Part shown: piece after piece, positions 42,491 to 52,905 of the stretch
How positions within the stretch are numbered: position 1 is the first letter of the stretch
How the letters are laid out: every line of letters begins with the position of its first letter
Assembly (NCBI RefSeq): GCF_032191775.1
Contig: NZ_CP132507.1
Location: 3,063,001 to 3,127,000, forward strand
DNA: 64,000 nucleotides
Source: Rhodoferax mekongensis
GTDB lineage: Bacteria; Pseudomonadota; Gammaproteobacteria; Burkholderiales; Burkholderiaceae_C
Direction of reading: 5' to 3'
The notes under the pieces: generated by a model
What the model was told of the DNA's origin: nothing
Database searches by the model: none
What the model saw: the letters and a program-made list of their open reading frames with translations, nothing else
Translations under genes and position numbers: made by a program

Positions 42491-43855
42491 ATGTCTGTCA
42501 ACATCACGTTTCTGGGAGCCGCAGGCACCGTGACCGGCTCCAAATACTGGGTACGCCACGGCGATCAAAGTTTACTGGTGGATTGCGGCCTGTTTCAGGG
42601 CTACAAACCTCTGCGGCTGCGCAATTGGGCACCGGTCCCCCTGGAACCGGATGCATTGGGCGCGGTATTGCTGACACATGCCCACCTCGACCACAGTGGC
42701 TATCTGCCTTTGTTGGCACGCGAAGGTTTCCGGGGCAAGGTGTACTGTTCTGCCGGCACACGCGATCTCGCTCGCATCCTGCTGCCGGATAGCGGTCACA
42801 TCCAGGAAGAAGATGCCCTGTTTGCCAATCGCCATGGCTTTTCCAAACACCAGCCTGCCCTGCCGCTCTATACCCGCCAGGACGCGCTGGATTGCCTTCC
42901 ACTGTTCAAAACTGTCCCCCAACGTAGCACCTTCGCGCCCCTTACCGGCTGGAAAGCGACTTTCCAGCCAGCAGGCCACATTCTGGGCGCATCCAGCATC
43001 CTGCTGGAGGTGGCCGGGCGTCGCATTTTGTTTTCAGGCGATTTGGGGCGCCCGGACGACAGCCTGATGAATCCGCCCGATGCCCCCCCTTCCGCCGATA
43101 CCGTCCTGATCGAATCCACCTACGGTGACCGAACTCACCCACAGGACCAGTTGCTCCATGAACTCGGCCCGGTGTTGCAACGCCTCGCCGCCCGCGGGGG
43201 GGTTGCAATCGTGCCCGTGTTTGCAGTGGGGCGGGCACAGGCCTTGTTGTTGGCGATCGCACAGCTCAAAGAGCAGGGCCTGATTCCCCATGGCCTCCCT
43301 GTGTTCCTGGACAGCCCCATGGCAGTGAGTACCACCCACCTGTTCGAACACCACCCGGGAGAGCACCGCCTCACTCCCCACGAAGTGCGGGCCATGACTC
43401 GGGCCGCCACCATGGTCAGCAGCACCGATGAATCGAAGGCACTCGCAGCACGCCATGGACCCATGGTGATTCTGTCGGCCAGCGGCATGGCCACCGGAGG
43501 CCGGGTTCTGCACCATCTGGCGCACCATGCCGGCAACCATCGCAACATGGTGATCCTCACTGGTTACCAATCCCCCGGCACCCGTGGAGCTACCCTGGCG
43601 TCCGGAGCGCGTACCGTGCGCATTCATGGCAAGGACGTGGAGATCCAGGCTGAGGTGATGCAGCTCGAATCCGCGTCCGCGCACGCGGACTCCGATCAAT
43701 TGCTGCGCTGGCTGCAACAGATGCCGAGCCCGCCTGATCAGGTCTATGTGGTCCACGGTGACATGCCAGCCGCTGATAACTTGCGCACACGGATTGAACG
43801 GGAGCTCCATTGGCGGGCCATGGTGCCGGAGCAGGGATCGACATGGCCATTGTGA
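42491..43855 (+). CDS. Beta-CASP metallo-beta-lactamase-fold ribonuclease-like protein
   Basis: A 454 aa protein of the CPSF/RNase-J-like MBL family. Metal-binding motifs are THAHLDHSGY, QPAGHILGASS and FSGDLGRPDD. The beta-CASP insert and the C-terminal motifs MVILSASGMATGGRVLHHLA, GYQSPGTRG and SASAHADSDQ follow. Members are probable RNA endo/exonucleases; no KH domain is present. Start ATG 42491 has AAGGA upstream. It is followed 49 nt later by trhO, so RNA metabolism may link the two. Confidence 0.88.
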   Translation: MSVNITFLGAAGTVTGSKYWVRHGDQSLLVDCGLFQGYKPLRLRNWAPVPLEPDALGAVLLTHAHLDHSGYLPLLAREGFRGKVYCSAGTRDLARILLPDSGHIQEEDALFANRHGFSKHQPALPLYTRQDALDCLPLFKTVPQRSTFAPLTGWKATFQPAGHILGASSILLEVAGRRILFSGDLGRPDDSLMNPPDAPPSADTVLIESTYGDRTHPQDQLLHELGPVLQRLAARGGVAIVPVFAVGRAQALLLAIAQLKEQGLIPHGLPVFLDSPMAVSTTHLFEHHPGEHRLTPHEVRAMTRAATMVSSTDESKALAARHGPMVILSASGMATGGRVLHHLAHHAGNHRNMVILTGYQSPGTRGATLASGARTVRIHGKDVEIQAEVMQLESASAHADSDQLLRWLQQMPSPPDQVYVVHGDMPAADNLRTRIERELHWRAMVPEQGSTWPL

Positions 43856-43904
43856 GGCGGCGGCCTCTGCTGCGGGCAGCCTGCGCGGCAGGCACAATCG
43901 GGGG

Positions 43905-44846
43905 ATGTCGAAACCTGTTTACATGACCGCTGCGTTTTACAAGTTTGTGGACCTGCCGGACTACGCCGAACGCAAAGCGCCTCTGTTGGCTTTCTGCGAA
44001 AGCCACCATGTCAAAGGCATGATCTTGTTGGCCCGCGAAGGGATCAACAGCACGATTGCAGGTATGCCTGAGGACGTCCATGCCGTTCTGGCTTATCTGC
44101 GAGCGGACCCGCTGTTGGCGGATTTGCAGCACAAAGAGTCCTTTTCCGAAAAAGCCCCGTTCTACCGGATGAAAGTGCGGCTGAAAAAAGAAATCGTCAC
44201 CATGCAGGTGCCGGGCATCAGTCCCACCAAAATGGCCGGCACCTATGTGAAGCCGGAAGACTGGAACGCCTTGATCTCCGACCCCGATGTGGTGGTGGTG
44301 GACACCCGCAACGATTACGAAGTGGAGATTGGTACCTTCGCGGGCGCCGTTGACCCTCACATCAAAAGCTTTGCCGAGTTGCCTGCTTGGATCGAGCAGT
44401 CCGAACTGCTGGGACGATCCGGCAAAAAGCCCAAGGTGGCCATGTTTTGCACAGGCGGCATTCGCTGCGAAAAGTCCACTGCCTACATGCGCGAGCGAGG
44501 CTATGACGAGGTCTATCACCTCGAGGGCGGCATCCTCAAATACTTGGAGACCATTCCTCCGGAACAAAGCCTCTGGCAAGGCGAGTGCTTTGTGTTTGAC
44601 GAGCGCGTCTCGGTAGGACATGGGCTGGTTCCGGGGCCGCATGGCCTGTGCCGTTCGTGCCGCTACCCTCTGGAGGAAGGAGCCACCGATTCCCCGCTGT
44701 ATGAAGCCGGCGTCAGCTGCCCCCGCTGCCATGGCCACACCTCCGACACGCAAAAGGCCAGTGCCCGCGAACGCCAGCGCCAATGGGAACTGGCCAAGGC
44801 ACGACAACAAGTGCACATAGGCGCCGTCATGCCGCGCGTTGACTGA
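43905..44846 (+). CDS. trhO: tRNA uridine(34) hydroxylase, rhodanese-fold
   Basis: A 313 aa YceA-type protein that makes 5-hydroxyuridine at the tRNA wobble base using oxygen. The N-terminal domain has YKFVDLPDYAERKAPLLAFC and REGINSTIAG. The rhodanese domain has DTRNDYEVEIGTFAGAVDPH and the catalytic Cys182 in FCTGGIRCEKSTAYM. Four C-terminal cysteines (CRSCRYPL and CPRCHG) look like a zinc site. CACAATCGGGGG immediately precedes the ATG, so a leaderless start is possible. Confidence 0.93.
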   Translation: MSKPVYMTAAFYKFVDLPDYAERKAPLLAFCESHHVKGMILLAREGINSTIAGMPEDVHAVLAYLRADPLLADLQHKESFSEKAPFYRMKVRLKKEIVTMQVPGISPTKMAGTYVKPEDWNALISDPDVVVVDTRNDYEVEIGTFAGAVDPHIKSFAELPAWIEQSELLGRSGKKPKVAMFCTGGIRCEKSTAYMRERGYDEVYHLEGGILKYLETIPPEQSLWQGECFVFDERVSVGHGLVPGPHGLCRSCRYPLEEGATDSPLYEAGVSCPRCHGHTSDTQKASARERQRQWELAKARQQVHIGAVMPRVD

Positions 44847-44864
44847 ATCTGGCCGCATGGCACC

Positions 44865-45515
44865 ATGACGGAACCCATTCTGTACTCCTTCCGCCGCTGC
44901 CCCTACGCCATGCGTGCACGTCTGGCGCTCTTGGCGAGCGGCACGCGCGTCCAACTGCGGGAAGTCGTGCTCAAGGATAAACCTGCCGCCCTGCTGGCCG
45001 CGTCCCCCAAGGGCACCGTACCGGTCATGGTGACGGCGAATGGCGAAGTCATAGACCAGAGCTTGAACATCATGCTCCGGGTACTGCGCGAGTATGACCC
45101 TTTGCACTGGCTACCCGCGACTGACGATGCGCTGGAGCGCAGCCTGCATCTCATCGCCCGCTGCGATGGGGAGTTCAAACAACACCTCGACCGCTACAAA
45201 TACCCGCATCGCTTCCATCTGTTTGACGGGCTTGAAAATCGTGCGCAAGGCGCTATGTTTTTAATAGCAATCAATGAGGTGTTGAGCGTGCAGGATTTCT
45301 TGCATGGACCGCATTGGGGCATGGCAGATGCTGCCATTGCTCCCTTCATACGGCAATTCGCACATACCGATGCTCACTGGTTTTCCGCGCAACCCTGGAA
45401 CGCCCTGCAAGGCTGGTTACAGGCCTTTGAAGCATCGGACACCTTTGCCCGCTGCATGCACAAAGCGCCTGCATGGAAAGAAGGGGATGCGGTGACCTGG
45501 TTCCCCGAGCACTGA
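44865..45515 (+). CDS. Glutathione S-transferase family protein
   Basis: A 216 aa two-domain protein. The thioredoxin-like N-terminus has the CPYA motif (SFRRCPYAMRARLALLASGT) and KGTVPVMVTANGEVIDQSLN with the cis-proline. The C-terminal helical domain follows. Cysteine GSTs of this kind act in thiol transfer or dehalogenation; the substrate is unknown. A partial copy of the dispersed repeat lies within the gene, translated near GAMFLIAINEVL. Confidence 0.88.
   Translation: MTEPILYSFRRCPYAMRARLALLASGTRVQLREVVLKDKPAALLAASPKGTVPVMVTANGEVIDQSLNIMLRVLREYDPLHWLPATDDALERSLHLIARCDGEFKQHLDRYKYPHRFHLFDGLENRAQGAMFLIAINEVLSVQDFLHGPHWGMADAAIAPFIRQFAHTDAHWFSAQPWNALQGWLQAFEASDTFARCMHKAPAWKEGDAVTWFPEH
45251..45280 (+). 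repeat. Partial dispersed repeat, copy 8 (inside GST gene)
   Basis: GCTATGTTTTTAATAGCAAT matches the left-end hairpin (GCTAC/ATAGC type); the core is not retained. Confidence 0.35.
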
Positions 45516-45705
45516 GCTTTTCCGCAACGCGGTAAGCAATTACAACTGGTTACCAGAAACCATGCTCCAACGGGCCCGGACGACCTCAAATTGCCCCTCG
45601 CCCCCTGCCCTGCACAGCGGGTCCGTGCGATCATTCCAGCTCAGTTAAACCCCAGAAAAATGTGCGTGGAGGTCGAATCCGTCACTGCCACGCCCACGTT
45701 GGTTC

Positions 45706-48099
45706 ATGAGCGCCTTCCAGTCATTACATGCCGGCAACAGCACGCCCGAGACACGCGCCCGGGCACAACGTCTGGTGCGTGCCATGGTCGGCAAAACGCT
45801 GGGGTATTTTGAAGAACGCGACGCGGAGCAAATCAAGCATCTGCGCGGGCACTTGCTGGATTTGGCCGATGGCAAAGTGCCCATGATGCACGGGCAAAAC
45901 TTGCGTGCTGCATCCATGCTGCTGGACCGTCAGTCCGAGCGCTTTCTGAAGAACTATCGCGCTGAATTGCAAAAGTCTTTGCATGAGGACATTGCCCAGG
46001 TGTGGCCGGGCATGACCCAGCTTTCCGCCCCCGTGCAGGCGCATGGCCAAACGCTGGACGGCATGTCGCTCAGCCTCATTGATGTGGATGAAGTCCACCG
46101 CATCCTGTTGCTGGACCGGGTGGCTCAGCGCTTTAACAATCGGTTTGAACCCCTGTTGACTGCGCTAAGTACCAAGCTGGCTGCTCTGGTCGGCGATGAA
46201 ACTGTTTCCTTGTCCCAGAACCCGTTCCGCCCCCTGGTACTGCTCAAGGGATTCATGCTGGGCTGGGAGAAGAGCGAGCTGGACCCCCAGGTGACGGAGC
46301 ATTTGGTCGATGCGCTGGAGCCCGGTCACTTCATCGACCTGGAGCCGCTGTACACCGACCTGATTTCCATGCTGACGCAGGCAGGTGTGCAAGCCACCAC
46401 CGTGCACCGCATCCGCAAGGCGCCAAGTTCACCGTCCAATTTCGCCCCCTTGTCTGCGCCCGCACCCTTGGGAGCGGCCCATCAGGCAACTCCGACCGGA
46501 ACACAAGAAAACGGCAGTCCAGTCGCAGCCGGACCATCGGTAGGCGCTGGGGCCGTTGCCCCTCCAAATTCCGGCAACCGCCCCGCTTGGGCCGCGTTGG
46601 CGCCCACAGGGCAACAGATCGTCCAGCAAGTACGCAACTTCCTGCAGCGCTTGGGTGTAGGCCGCGCCTCTGCCGCCGGCGCGGAAGGGTTTGAAATGTC
46701 CGGCGAAGACGGCGATGCACAGGGTCATGGTTCGAGCATCGCCATTCCGGCCGACCCCGCTTTGCTGCAATACCTGGGCGCCATGCAAGCAGGTGCAGGA
46801 CGTGGCTCGCAGTTCCAGTTTTTGCAGGACGACCAGCCTGAAGGAGAACCGGCACAGCACCGCAACGTGTTGCGCCAACTCCGGGCCCAACCCGCTTTTC
46901 AGGACGCCCAGGAGCTGGACCGCGGCACCGTGGATGCACTGGCCGAGGTGTTTGACTACGTGTTTGCGGACGGGGCTATTCCGGCAGAGCTCAAAGTCAT
47001 CATCGGGCGCCTGCAGATTCCGGTGCTGCGCGCAGCCATGATGGACCGCGACTTCTTCTTGAGCACGGAACACCCGGCCCGCAAACTGGTGGACACCTTG
47101 GCGTCAGCCTCTGTCACTTGGACACCTGAAAAAGGCGAACAGGATCCTCTCTACCTGCGGATTGAAGGCACCGTTCAGCGGGTGTTGCACGAGTTTGATG
47201 ACGACTTGGCACTCTTTACCGTGCTGCTGGCGGAGTTCACCGAATTCCTGTTCGAGTGCGAACAGCAGGTGGATGTGCACATTGAGCCCGTCACCCAGAA
47301 AGAAAACAACCAGGAACAACTCAACGCAGCGCTGGCCCATGCCGACGAGATCGTGCATGCACGCATTACTGCCCTGCCGGCCCATTTGCCACTGGCGCCC
47401 TTTCTCAAGCCTTTCCTGGCCATGCAGTGGCGACAAGTGATTGCTCTGGCCTGGATGACCGAAGACAGCCATGCGGGCCACTGGAACCATACACTGGACA
47501 TCATGGACCAGCTGATCTGGAGCACGCAGCCCAAAACCACCAGCGAGGAGCGGCAGAAACTCGTCGCCCTGCTGCCTGAGCTGGTCCGTACCCTGAACAC
47601 GGAGCTGGACAGCATTCACTGGGAAGGCGAAGACCGTGGCAACTTCACACGCCGCTTGATCGCCACCCACATGCTGGCCATCCGCATGAAGGCCGCTGCG
47701 CCCCTGGACACCCAAGGTGCGGCACTGGAAGAAAGTGCGGGCGAGGAAGCCATGCAGGCGCTGGATGAGCGGCGCGCCATCAAGCTGGCGGAGCAGGACC
47801 AGAGCCAGATGGATGAATTCGATGCTAACGCGCAGTTGCTGACCCGTGGCGTGTGGTTTGAAAAAGTGTCTCCTGACACTCCGCCCTTCCGCTGCCGCCT
47901 GAGCTGGGTCAGCCCGATGCGCACGCGCTTTTTGTTCACCAACCGCGAAGGCTTCGACGCCTTCGTGCTGTCCGAGCGGGAAGTCGCCGCCATGCTGCGC
48001 CGCCAGGAGCTGCAGATGCTCGATCAGGCGCCTATCGTGGAACGCGCATTGAACCGGCTCATGGCAGACAACGAGCCCGAGCTACGTCTGCAAGCCTGA
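45706..48099 (+). CDS. DUF1631 family protein
   Basis: A large 797 aa protein of the DUF1631 family, common in beta- and gammaproteobacteria. It has helical segments throughout, an Ala/Pro/Gly-rich linker (about residues 245-300) and a C-terminal region ending in FVLSEREVAAMLRRQELQML, preceded by the beta-rich PPFRCRLSWVSPMRTRFLFT. The latter looks like a PilZ-type barrel with its RxxxR partly changed; a cyclic-di-GMP link is only a suggestion. No membrane segment. Single gene, no obvious partner; 190 nt upstream have no feature I can name. Confidence 0.82.
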   Translation: MSAFQSLHAGNSTPETRARAQRLVRAMVGKTLGYFEERDAEQIKHLRGHLLDLADGKVPMMHGQNLRAASMLLDRQSERFLKNYRAELQKSLHEDIAQVWPGMTQLSAPVQAHGQTLDGMSLSLIDVDEVHRILLLDRVAQRFNNRFEPLLTALSTKLAALVGDETVSLSQNPFRPLVLLKGFMLGWEKSELDPQVTEHLVDALEPGHFIDLEPLYTDLISMLTQAGVQATTVHRIRKAPSSPSNFAPLSAPAPLGAAHQATPTGTQENGSPVAAGPSVGAGAVAPPNSGNRPAWAALAPTGQQIVQQVRNFLQRLGVGRASAAGAEGFEMSGEDGDAQGHGSSIAIPADPALLQYLGAMQAGAGRGSQFQFLQDDQPEGEPAQHRNVLRQLRAQPAFQDAQELDRGTVDALAEVFDYVFADGAIPAELKVIIGRLQIPVLRAAMMDRDFFLSTEHPARKLVDTLASASVTWTPEKGEQDPLYLRIEGTVQRVLHEFDDDLALFTVLLAEFTEFLFECEQQVDVHIEPVTQKENNQEQLNAALAHADEIVHARITALPAHLPLAPFLKPFLAMQWRQVIALAWMTEDSHAGHWNHTLDIMDQLIWSTQPKTTSEERQKLVALLPELVRTLNTELDSIHWEGEDRGNFTRRLIATHMLAIRMKAAAPLDTQGAALEESAGEEAMQALDERRAIKLAEQDQSQMDEFDANAQLLTRGVWFEKVSPDTPPFRCRLSWVSPMRTRFLFTNREGFDAFVLSEREVAAMLRRQELQMLDQAPIVERALNRLMADNEPELRLQA

Positions 48100-48133
48100 G
48101 TGTCACGGGGCATAGCCAAGCCCGACGTTCTGC

Positions 48134-48186
48134 ACTATCAAAAAAATAGCGCCTCGCGCAAGTAGCGCGGGCGCTAGCAGACTAAA
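48134..48186 (+). repeat. Dispersed LIAAC-type repeat, copy 9
   Basis: CTATCAAAAAAATAGCGCCT, CGCGCAAGTAGCGC, GGGCGCTAGCAGAC, lying between the convergent DUF1631 and nitronate monooxygenase genes. Confidence 0.75.
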
Positions 48187-48196
48187 TCGCTTTTTT

Positions 48197-49162
48197 TCAG
48201 GCGTAATTGCGCGCCAGCAGTTCAGCCTTGGCAGCGGCGTACTCCCGCTTGAGCTGAGCCACAAACTCGCCTGCAGGTTGAATTTTGTCGACGGCGCCGA
48301 TGCCCTGCCCGCAGCCCCAGATATCTTTCCAGGCTTTGGCCGATGCGCCGCCAAAATTCATCTTGCTCGGGTCGCTCTCCGGCAGGTTGGCAGGGTCCAG
48401 GCCCGCCGCGCGGATGCTGGGCGCCAGGTAGTTGCCGTGCACACCGGTGAAGAGGTTGCTATACACAATCTCATCCGAGTTGTTGTCCACGATGGCCTGC
48501 TTGTATTCCTGCACGGCGCGGGCTTCTTCGGTCGCAATAAAGGCCGAGCCGATGTAAGCGAAGTCTGCGCCCATGGCTTGCGCCGCCAGCACCGAGGCAC
48601 CCGTGGCAATGGAGCCGGACAAGGCCAATGGGCCATCGAACCACTGGCGGATTTCCTGCACCAGGGCAAACGGGCTCTTCACACCCGCATGACCACCGGC
48701 ACCAGCAGCCACGGCGATCAGGCCGTCCGCGCCTTTTTCAATGGCTTTGTGCGCGTGCTTGTTGTTGATGATGTCATGCAACACCACACCGCCGTAAGAG
48801 TGAGCTGCGGCATTGATGTCTTCGCGCGCGCCCAGTGAGGTGATGATGATCGGCACCTTGTACTTCACGCACAGAGCCATGTCGTGCTCCAGGCGGTCGT
48901 TGCTCTTGTGCACGATCTGGTTGATGGCAAAAGGCGCGGCCGGTCGGTCCGGATGGGCCGCGTTGTGGGCCGCCAAAGCCTCGGTAATCTCTTTCAGCCA
49001 GTCCTCCAGCAACTCGGCCGGACGCGCATTGAGTGCCGGCATGGAGCCCACCACACCCGCAATGCATTGGGCAATCACCAGCTTCGGGTTGCTGATGATG
49101 AACAGCGGCGAGCCGATCACCGGAAAGGGCAGCGTATCCAGCGGTGCAGGCAGTTTGGACAT
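48197..49162 (-). CDS. Nitronate monooxygenase-type flavoprotein
   Basis: A 321 aa FMN TIM-barrel. GSPLFIISNPKLVIAQCIAG, FAINQIVHKSNDRLEHDM, the FMN-phosphate motif AVAAGAGGHAG, and ALSGSIATGASVLAAQAMGA with DFAYIGSAFIATEEA are class markers. It oxidises alkyl nitronates such as propionate-3-nitronate, a natural toxin, although some relatives are enoyl reductases. The ATG at 49162 follows GAGGAGA. It is framed by two copies of the dispersed repeat. Confidence 0.9.
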   Translation of the reverse strand: MSKLPAPLDTLPFPVIGSPLFIISNPKLVIAQCIAGVVGSMPALNARPAELLEDWLKEITEALAAHNAAHPDRPAAPFAINQIVHKSNDRLEHDMALCVKYKVPIIITSLGAREDINAAAHSYGGVVLHDIINNKHAHKAIEKGADGLIAVAAGAGGHAGVKSPFALVQEIRQWFDGPLALSGSIATGASVLAAQAMGADFAYIGSAFIATEEARAVQEYKQAIVDNNSDEIVYSNLFTGVHGNYLAPSIRAAGLDPANLPESDPSKMNFGGASAKAWKDIWGCGQGIGAVDKIQPAGEFVAQLKREYAAAKAELLARNYA

Positions 49163-49197
49163 GGGGTCTCCTCGGGTACTTGTAGGGAAGTAATCGA

Positions 49198-49252
49198 CTG
49201 GTAGCGCCCGCAAAATATGCGCGGGAAGCTACCAAATCTATAGCATCAACTT
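49198..49252 (-). repeat. Dispersed LIAAC-type repeat, copy 10
   Basis: On the minus strand: TGCTATAGATTTGGTAGCTT, CCCGCGCATATTTT, GCGGGCGCTACCAG. It fills the gap upstream of the nitronate monooxygenase gene. Confidence 0.78.
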
Positions 49253-49275
49253 TGCCGTCATCGCCGGCAAGCCCA

Positions 49276-51066
49276 TCAGAAAGCGTCGAGCGGCAAGGCG
49301 GTGACGCTGTCGGCACCTTCCACAATGCTGTCGCGCAGGCCACCGGCCTTGCTCAACAAGTGGTCGGCATAGAAGCGTGCGGTAGTGATCTTGGCCTGCA
49401 TGAAGGCCACATCCTCACCCGCAGCAATGGCCTTTTCGGCGACCAACAGCGATCGGGCCAGTTGCCAGCCGGCCATCAAGTTGCCTGCGAGCATGAGGTA
49501 CGGCACGCTGCCGGCGAACACGGCGTTTGGACTGGCCTTGGTGTTGCCAGCCACGAATTCGACCACGTCGATGAACGCCAAACGTGCTGCCTTCAGGCGC
49601 TTGGCAACAGCCAAGGCATGCGCGGAGCCGCTGGCCAGCAAATCGGCTTCGGTCGCCTCCACTTGGCCGGCGATACCCTTGGCAATCTGGCCACCGTCGC
49701 GGGAGGTCTTGCGCCCCACCAGGTCATTGGCCTGAATGGCCGTGGTGCCCTCGTAAATGGTGAGGATCTTGGCATCGCGGTAGTACTGGGCTGCGCCGGT
49801 TTCTTCGATGAATCCCATGCCGCCGTGCACCTGCACACCCAGCGAAGTGACTTCCAGGCTCATCTCGGTGCTGTAGCCTTTGACCAGCGGCACCATGAAC
49901 TCATAGAAGGCCTGGTACTGCTTGCGGGCCTCAGTGTCAGGGTGGTGGTGCGCTGCGTCGTAGGCGCTGGCAGCCACGCTGGCCAAGGCACGGCAGCCTT
50001 CGGTGTAAGCGCGCATGGTCATCAACATGCGGCGCACATCAGGGTGGTGAATGATGGGGGCGCTGCCGGGTGTAGAGCCATCCACCGGGCGGCTTTGCAC
50101 GCGGTCGCGTGCGAATTGCACCGCCTTCTGGTAAGCGCGCTCGGCAATCGCAATGCCCTGCACACCCACGCCATAGCGGGCCGCGTTCATCATGATGAAC
50201 ATGTACTCCAGCCCCCGGTTTTCCTGGCCCACAAGGTAGCCAATGGCACCACCGTTGTCGCCGTACTGCAGCACTGCAGTCGGGCTGGCTTTGATGCCCA
50301 TCTTGTGCTCAATGGAGACGCAATGCACATCGTTGCGGGCGCCCAAAGACCCGTCTTTGTTCACCATGAATTTGGGCACCACAAACAGGCTGATGCCTTT
50401 GACGCCCTCAGGAGCGCCGCTCACACGGGCCAGCACCAGGTGGACGATGTTCTCGGCCATATCGTGCTCACCCCAGGTGATGAAGATTTTGGTACCGAAG
50501 ACTTTGTAAGTGCCGTCCGGCTGAGGCTCAGCGCGGCTGCGCACCAGGGCCAGATCGGAACCTGCCTGGGGCTCGGTCAGGTTCATGGTGCCTGTCCATT
50601 TGCCGCTCACCAGGTTTTCGAGGTAGGTAGCTTTGAGTTCATCAGACCCGGCTGTCAGCAAAGCCTCGATGGCACCGTCCGACAACAGAGGGCACAAGGC
50701 AAAGCTCATGTTGGCGCTGTTGACCATTTCGCCGCAGGCGGCACCAATGGTTTTGGGCAGGCCCTGACCGCCGAAGTCCGTAGGGTGCTGCAGGCCTTGC
50801 CAGCCACCGTCGGTGAATTGCTTGAACGCATCCTTGAAACCCGGAGTGGCGGTGACCACGCCGTCTTTCAGACTGGAGGGGTTTTTGTCGCCTTCCCAGT
50901 TCAAGGGCGCCAATACGCCTTCGGTGAATTTGGCGGATTCTTCCAGCACGGCCTGGGCGGTGTCTAGGCCGGCATCTTCAAAGCCGGGCAGTTGGGCGAT
51001 CTGTTCGATGTTGGCCAGGTGCTGAATATTGAACAGCATGTCCTTGACGGGGGCGACGTAACTCAT
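49276..51066 (-). CDS. Long acyl-CoA dehydrogenase (DmdC-like)
   Basis: A 596 aa FAD enzyme, much longer than classical acyl-CoA dehydrogenases (~380-400 aa). Core motifs are [73 protein letters not shown] and the catalytic Glu region [20 protein letters not shown]. The C-terminal ~130 residues form the extra domain seen in the 3-methylmercaptopropionyl-CoA dehydrogenase branch. I start at ATG 51066. It lies downstream of etfBA, the electron acceptor for its reaction. Confidence 0.9.
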   Translation of the reverse strand: MSYVAPVKDMLFNIQHLANIEQIAQLPGFEDAGLDTAQAVLEESAKFTEGVLAPLNWEGDKNPSSLKDGVVTATPGFKDAFKQFTDGGWQGLQHPTDFGGQGLPKTIGAACGEMVNSANMSFALCPLLSDGAIEALLTAGSDELKATYLENLVSGKWTGTMNLTEPQAGSDLALVRSRAEPQPDGTYKVFGTKIFITWGEHDMAENIVHLVLARVSGAPEGVKGISLFVVPKFMVNKDGSLGARNDVHCVSIEHKMGIKASPTAVLQYGDNGGAIGYLVGQENRGLEYMFIMMNAARYGVGVQGIAIAERAYQKAVQFARDRVQSRPVDGSTPGSAPIIHHPDVRRMLMTMRAYTEGCRALASVAASAYDAAHHHPDTEARKQYQAFYEFMVPLVKGYSTEMSLEVTSLGVQVHGGMGFIEETGAAQYYRDAKILTIYEGTTAIQANDLVGRKTSRDGGQIAKGIAGQVEATEADLLASGSAHALAVAKRLKAARLAFIDVVEFVAGNTKASPNAVFAGSVPYLMLAGNLMAGWQLARSLLVAEKAIAAGEDVAFMQAKITTARFYADHLLSKAGGLRDSIVEGADSVTALPLDAF

Positions 51067-51122
51067 GGTGAGTCTCCAGTTATTGTGGGGGGTTACAGAC
51101 AGGGTAGGTAACGGGCTGGACC

Positions 51123-51155
51123 AAAAAAAGGGCACCGCGCGCGATGCCCCTTTTT
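51123..51155. terminator. Bidirectional terminator between etfA and the acyl-CoA dehydrogenase
   Basis: Seven A, GGGCA...TGCCCC around an alternating GC centre, then five T. It can end etfBA transcription on the minus strand and suggests that the dehydrogenase also has its own promoter. Confidence 0.7.
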
Positions 51156-51165
51156 CGGACCGGCA

Positions 51166-52098
51166 TCAGAGTGCCGCAATCAGTTCCGGCACCGCAGTGA
51201 AGAGGTCGGCTTCCAGACCGAAATCCGCCACGCTAAAAATGGGGGCCTCAGGGTCCTTGTTAATGGCGACGATGACCTTGGAATCCTTCATGCCAGCCAA
51301 GTGCTGGATGGCTCCGCTGATACCGCAAGCCACATACAGCTGGGGTGCCACGATCTTGCCAGTCTGGCCCACTTGCCAGTCGTTGGGCGCGTAACCGGCG
51401 TCCACCGCGGCGCGGGATGCACCCAAGGCCGCACCCAGCTTGTCAGCGAGGGGCGTCATGACTTCAGTGAACTTTTCAGAGGAGCCCAAAGCACGCCCAC
51501 CGGAGACGATGATCTTGGCAGCTGTCAGCTCGGGACGGTCGTTTTTGGCGATCTCAGAGCCCACAAAAGTCACGGCAGCGCTGGTGGCAGCAGCAGCCAC
51601 AGTTTCCACCGCTGCACTGCCGCCAGTGGCCGCTGCGGGGTCGAAACCGGTGGTGCGCACGGTCAGCACTTTCACGGCGTCGGTGGCTTGCACCGTGGCG
51701 ATGGCGTTGCCGGCATAAATGGGGCGCTCGAAAGTGTCGGCGCTCACCACTTTGGTGATGTCGGACACTTGGCCCACATCCAGCTTGGCCGCCACACGGG
51801 GAGCGATGTTCTTGCCGGAGGCAGTAGCCGGGAAAACGATGTGGCTATAGGCACCGGCGATGGCCAGCACTTGCGCTGCCACGTTCTCGGCCAATCCATG
51901 TTCGAACGCTGCGGTGTCGGCATGGATCACTTTGGACACACCGGCGATTTGCGCAGCGGCAGCAGCAGCGGCAGCCGCATTGCTGCCGGCAACCAGCACG
52001 TGCACATCGCCACCCGCTTGAGCGGCAGCAGTCACGGTGTTCAGGGTGGCACCCTTGATGGATGCGTTGTCGTGTTCGGCGATAACAAGAGCGGTCAT
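51166..52098 (-). CDS. etfA: Electron transfer flavoprotein, alpha subunit
   Basis: A 310 aa subunit. The C-terminal FAD domain shows [60 protein letters not shown] and [20 protein letters not shown]. The N-terminal half is more Ala-rich and variable, as usual. With EtfB it carries electrons from acyl-CoA and related dehydrogenases to ETF:ubiquinone oxidoreductase. Confidence 0.96.
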   Translation of the reverse strand: MTALVIAEHDNASIKGATLNTVTAAAQAGGDVHVLVAGSNAAAAAAAAAQIAGVSKVIHADTAAFEHGLAENVAAQVLAIAGAYSHIVFPATASGKNIAPRVAAKLDVGQVSDITKVVSADTFERPIYAGNAIATVQATDAVKVLTVRTTGFDPAAATGGSAAVETVAAAATSAAVTFVGSEIAKNDRPELTAAKIIVSGGRALGSSEKFTEVMTPLADKLGAALGASRAAVDAGYAPNDWQVGQTGKIVAPQLYVACGISGAIQHLAGMKDSKVIVAINKDPEAPIFSVADFGLEADLFTAVPELIAAL

Positions 52099-52100
52099 GA

Positions 52101-52850
52101 TCAGATTACCTTTGCAACATTCTTCAGTTTGTCCACCAGGGTCGCCACATCGGGCACCTTAATACCGGCGCTGCGCTTGGCAGGTTCAGCCACGCTCAGA
52201 GTCTTGATGCGGGGAGCCACATTCACGCCAAGGTCTTCAGGCTTGAAGGTGTCGAGCTGCTTCTTCTTGGCCTTCATGATGTTGGGCAAGGTGACGTAGC
52301 GGGGCTCGTTCAGGCGCAGGTCGGTGGTAATGATGGCCGGCAGGGTCACGGCCAGGGTTTCCAGGCCGCCGTCCACTTCACGGGTCACGTGGGCCTTGCC
52401 GTCCACCACTTCCACCTTGGAAGCAAACGTGGCCTGGGGCAAATCAGCCAGGGCTGCCAGCATCTGGCCGGTCTGGTTGCAATCGTCGTCAATGGCTTGC
52501 TTGCCCAGGATCACGAGGCCGGGCTGCTCTTTGTCGACCAGCGCCTTGAGCAGCTTGGCCACGGCCAAGGGTTGCAGCTCTTCGGTGGTTTCCACCAGGA
52601 TGCCGCGGTCGGCACCAATGGCCATGGCGGTACGCAAGGTTTCCTGGCACTGGGTCACGCCGCAGGACACCGCGATCACTTCCGTGACCACGCCCTTTTC
52701 CTTGAGGCGCACGGCTTCTTCCACGGCGATCTCGTCAAAGGGGTTCATGCTCATCTTGACGTTGGCGATGTCTACACCCGTGTTGTCCGACTTGACGCGA
52801 ACCTTCACGTTGTAGTCCACCACACGTTTGACGGGTACCAGGACTTTCAT
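52101..52850 (-). CDS. etfB: Electron transfer flavoprotein, beta subunit
   Basis: A 249 aa subunit with [60 protein letters not shown] and the recognition-loop sequence [20 protein letters not shown]. It is 2 nt from etfA and co-transcribed. A 16-bp palindrome lies 40 nt upstream of its start. Confidence 0.96.
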   Translation of the reverse strand: MKVLVPVKRVVDYNVKVRVKSDNTGVDIANVKMSMNPFDEIAVEEAVRLKEKGVVTEVIAVSCGVTQCQETLRTAMAIGADRGILVETTEELQPLAVAKLLKALVDKEQPGLVILGKQAIDDDCNQTGQMLAALADLPQATFASKVEVVDGKAHVTREVDGGLETLAVTLPAIITTDLRLNEPRYVTLPNIMKAKKKQLDTFKPEDLGVNVAPRIKTLSVAEPAKRSAGIKVPDVATLVDKLKNVAKVI

Positions 52851-52889
52851 TGCTGCGACTCCAGATGGTTAAAAATTTGGTCGTTTTAG

Positions 52890-52905
52890 TTGACGTGCAC
52901 GTCAA
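52890..52905. promoter_or_regulatory. Perfect palindrome TTGACGTGCACGTCAA upstream of etfB
   Basis: An exact 16-bp palindrome, 40-55 nt before the etfB start. Its TGACGTNNACGTCA form resembles operators of regulators of fatty-acid or branched-chain acyl-CoA genes (LiuR- or TetR-type). The cognate regulator is not encoded in this window. Confidence 0.6.

Noticed and set aside
43590-45107. Minus-strand frame of 505 codons across the MBL, trhO and GST genes
   Set aside because: It crosses three clear genes on the other strand and shows no domain.
49252-50967. Plus-strand frame of 571 codons opposite the acyl-CoA dehydrogenase
   Set aside because: The minus strand shows all dehydrogenase motifs in order; the plus frame is a codon-bias shadow.
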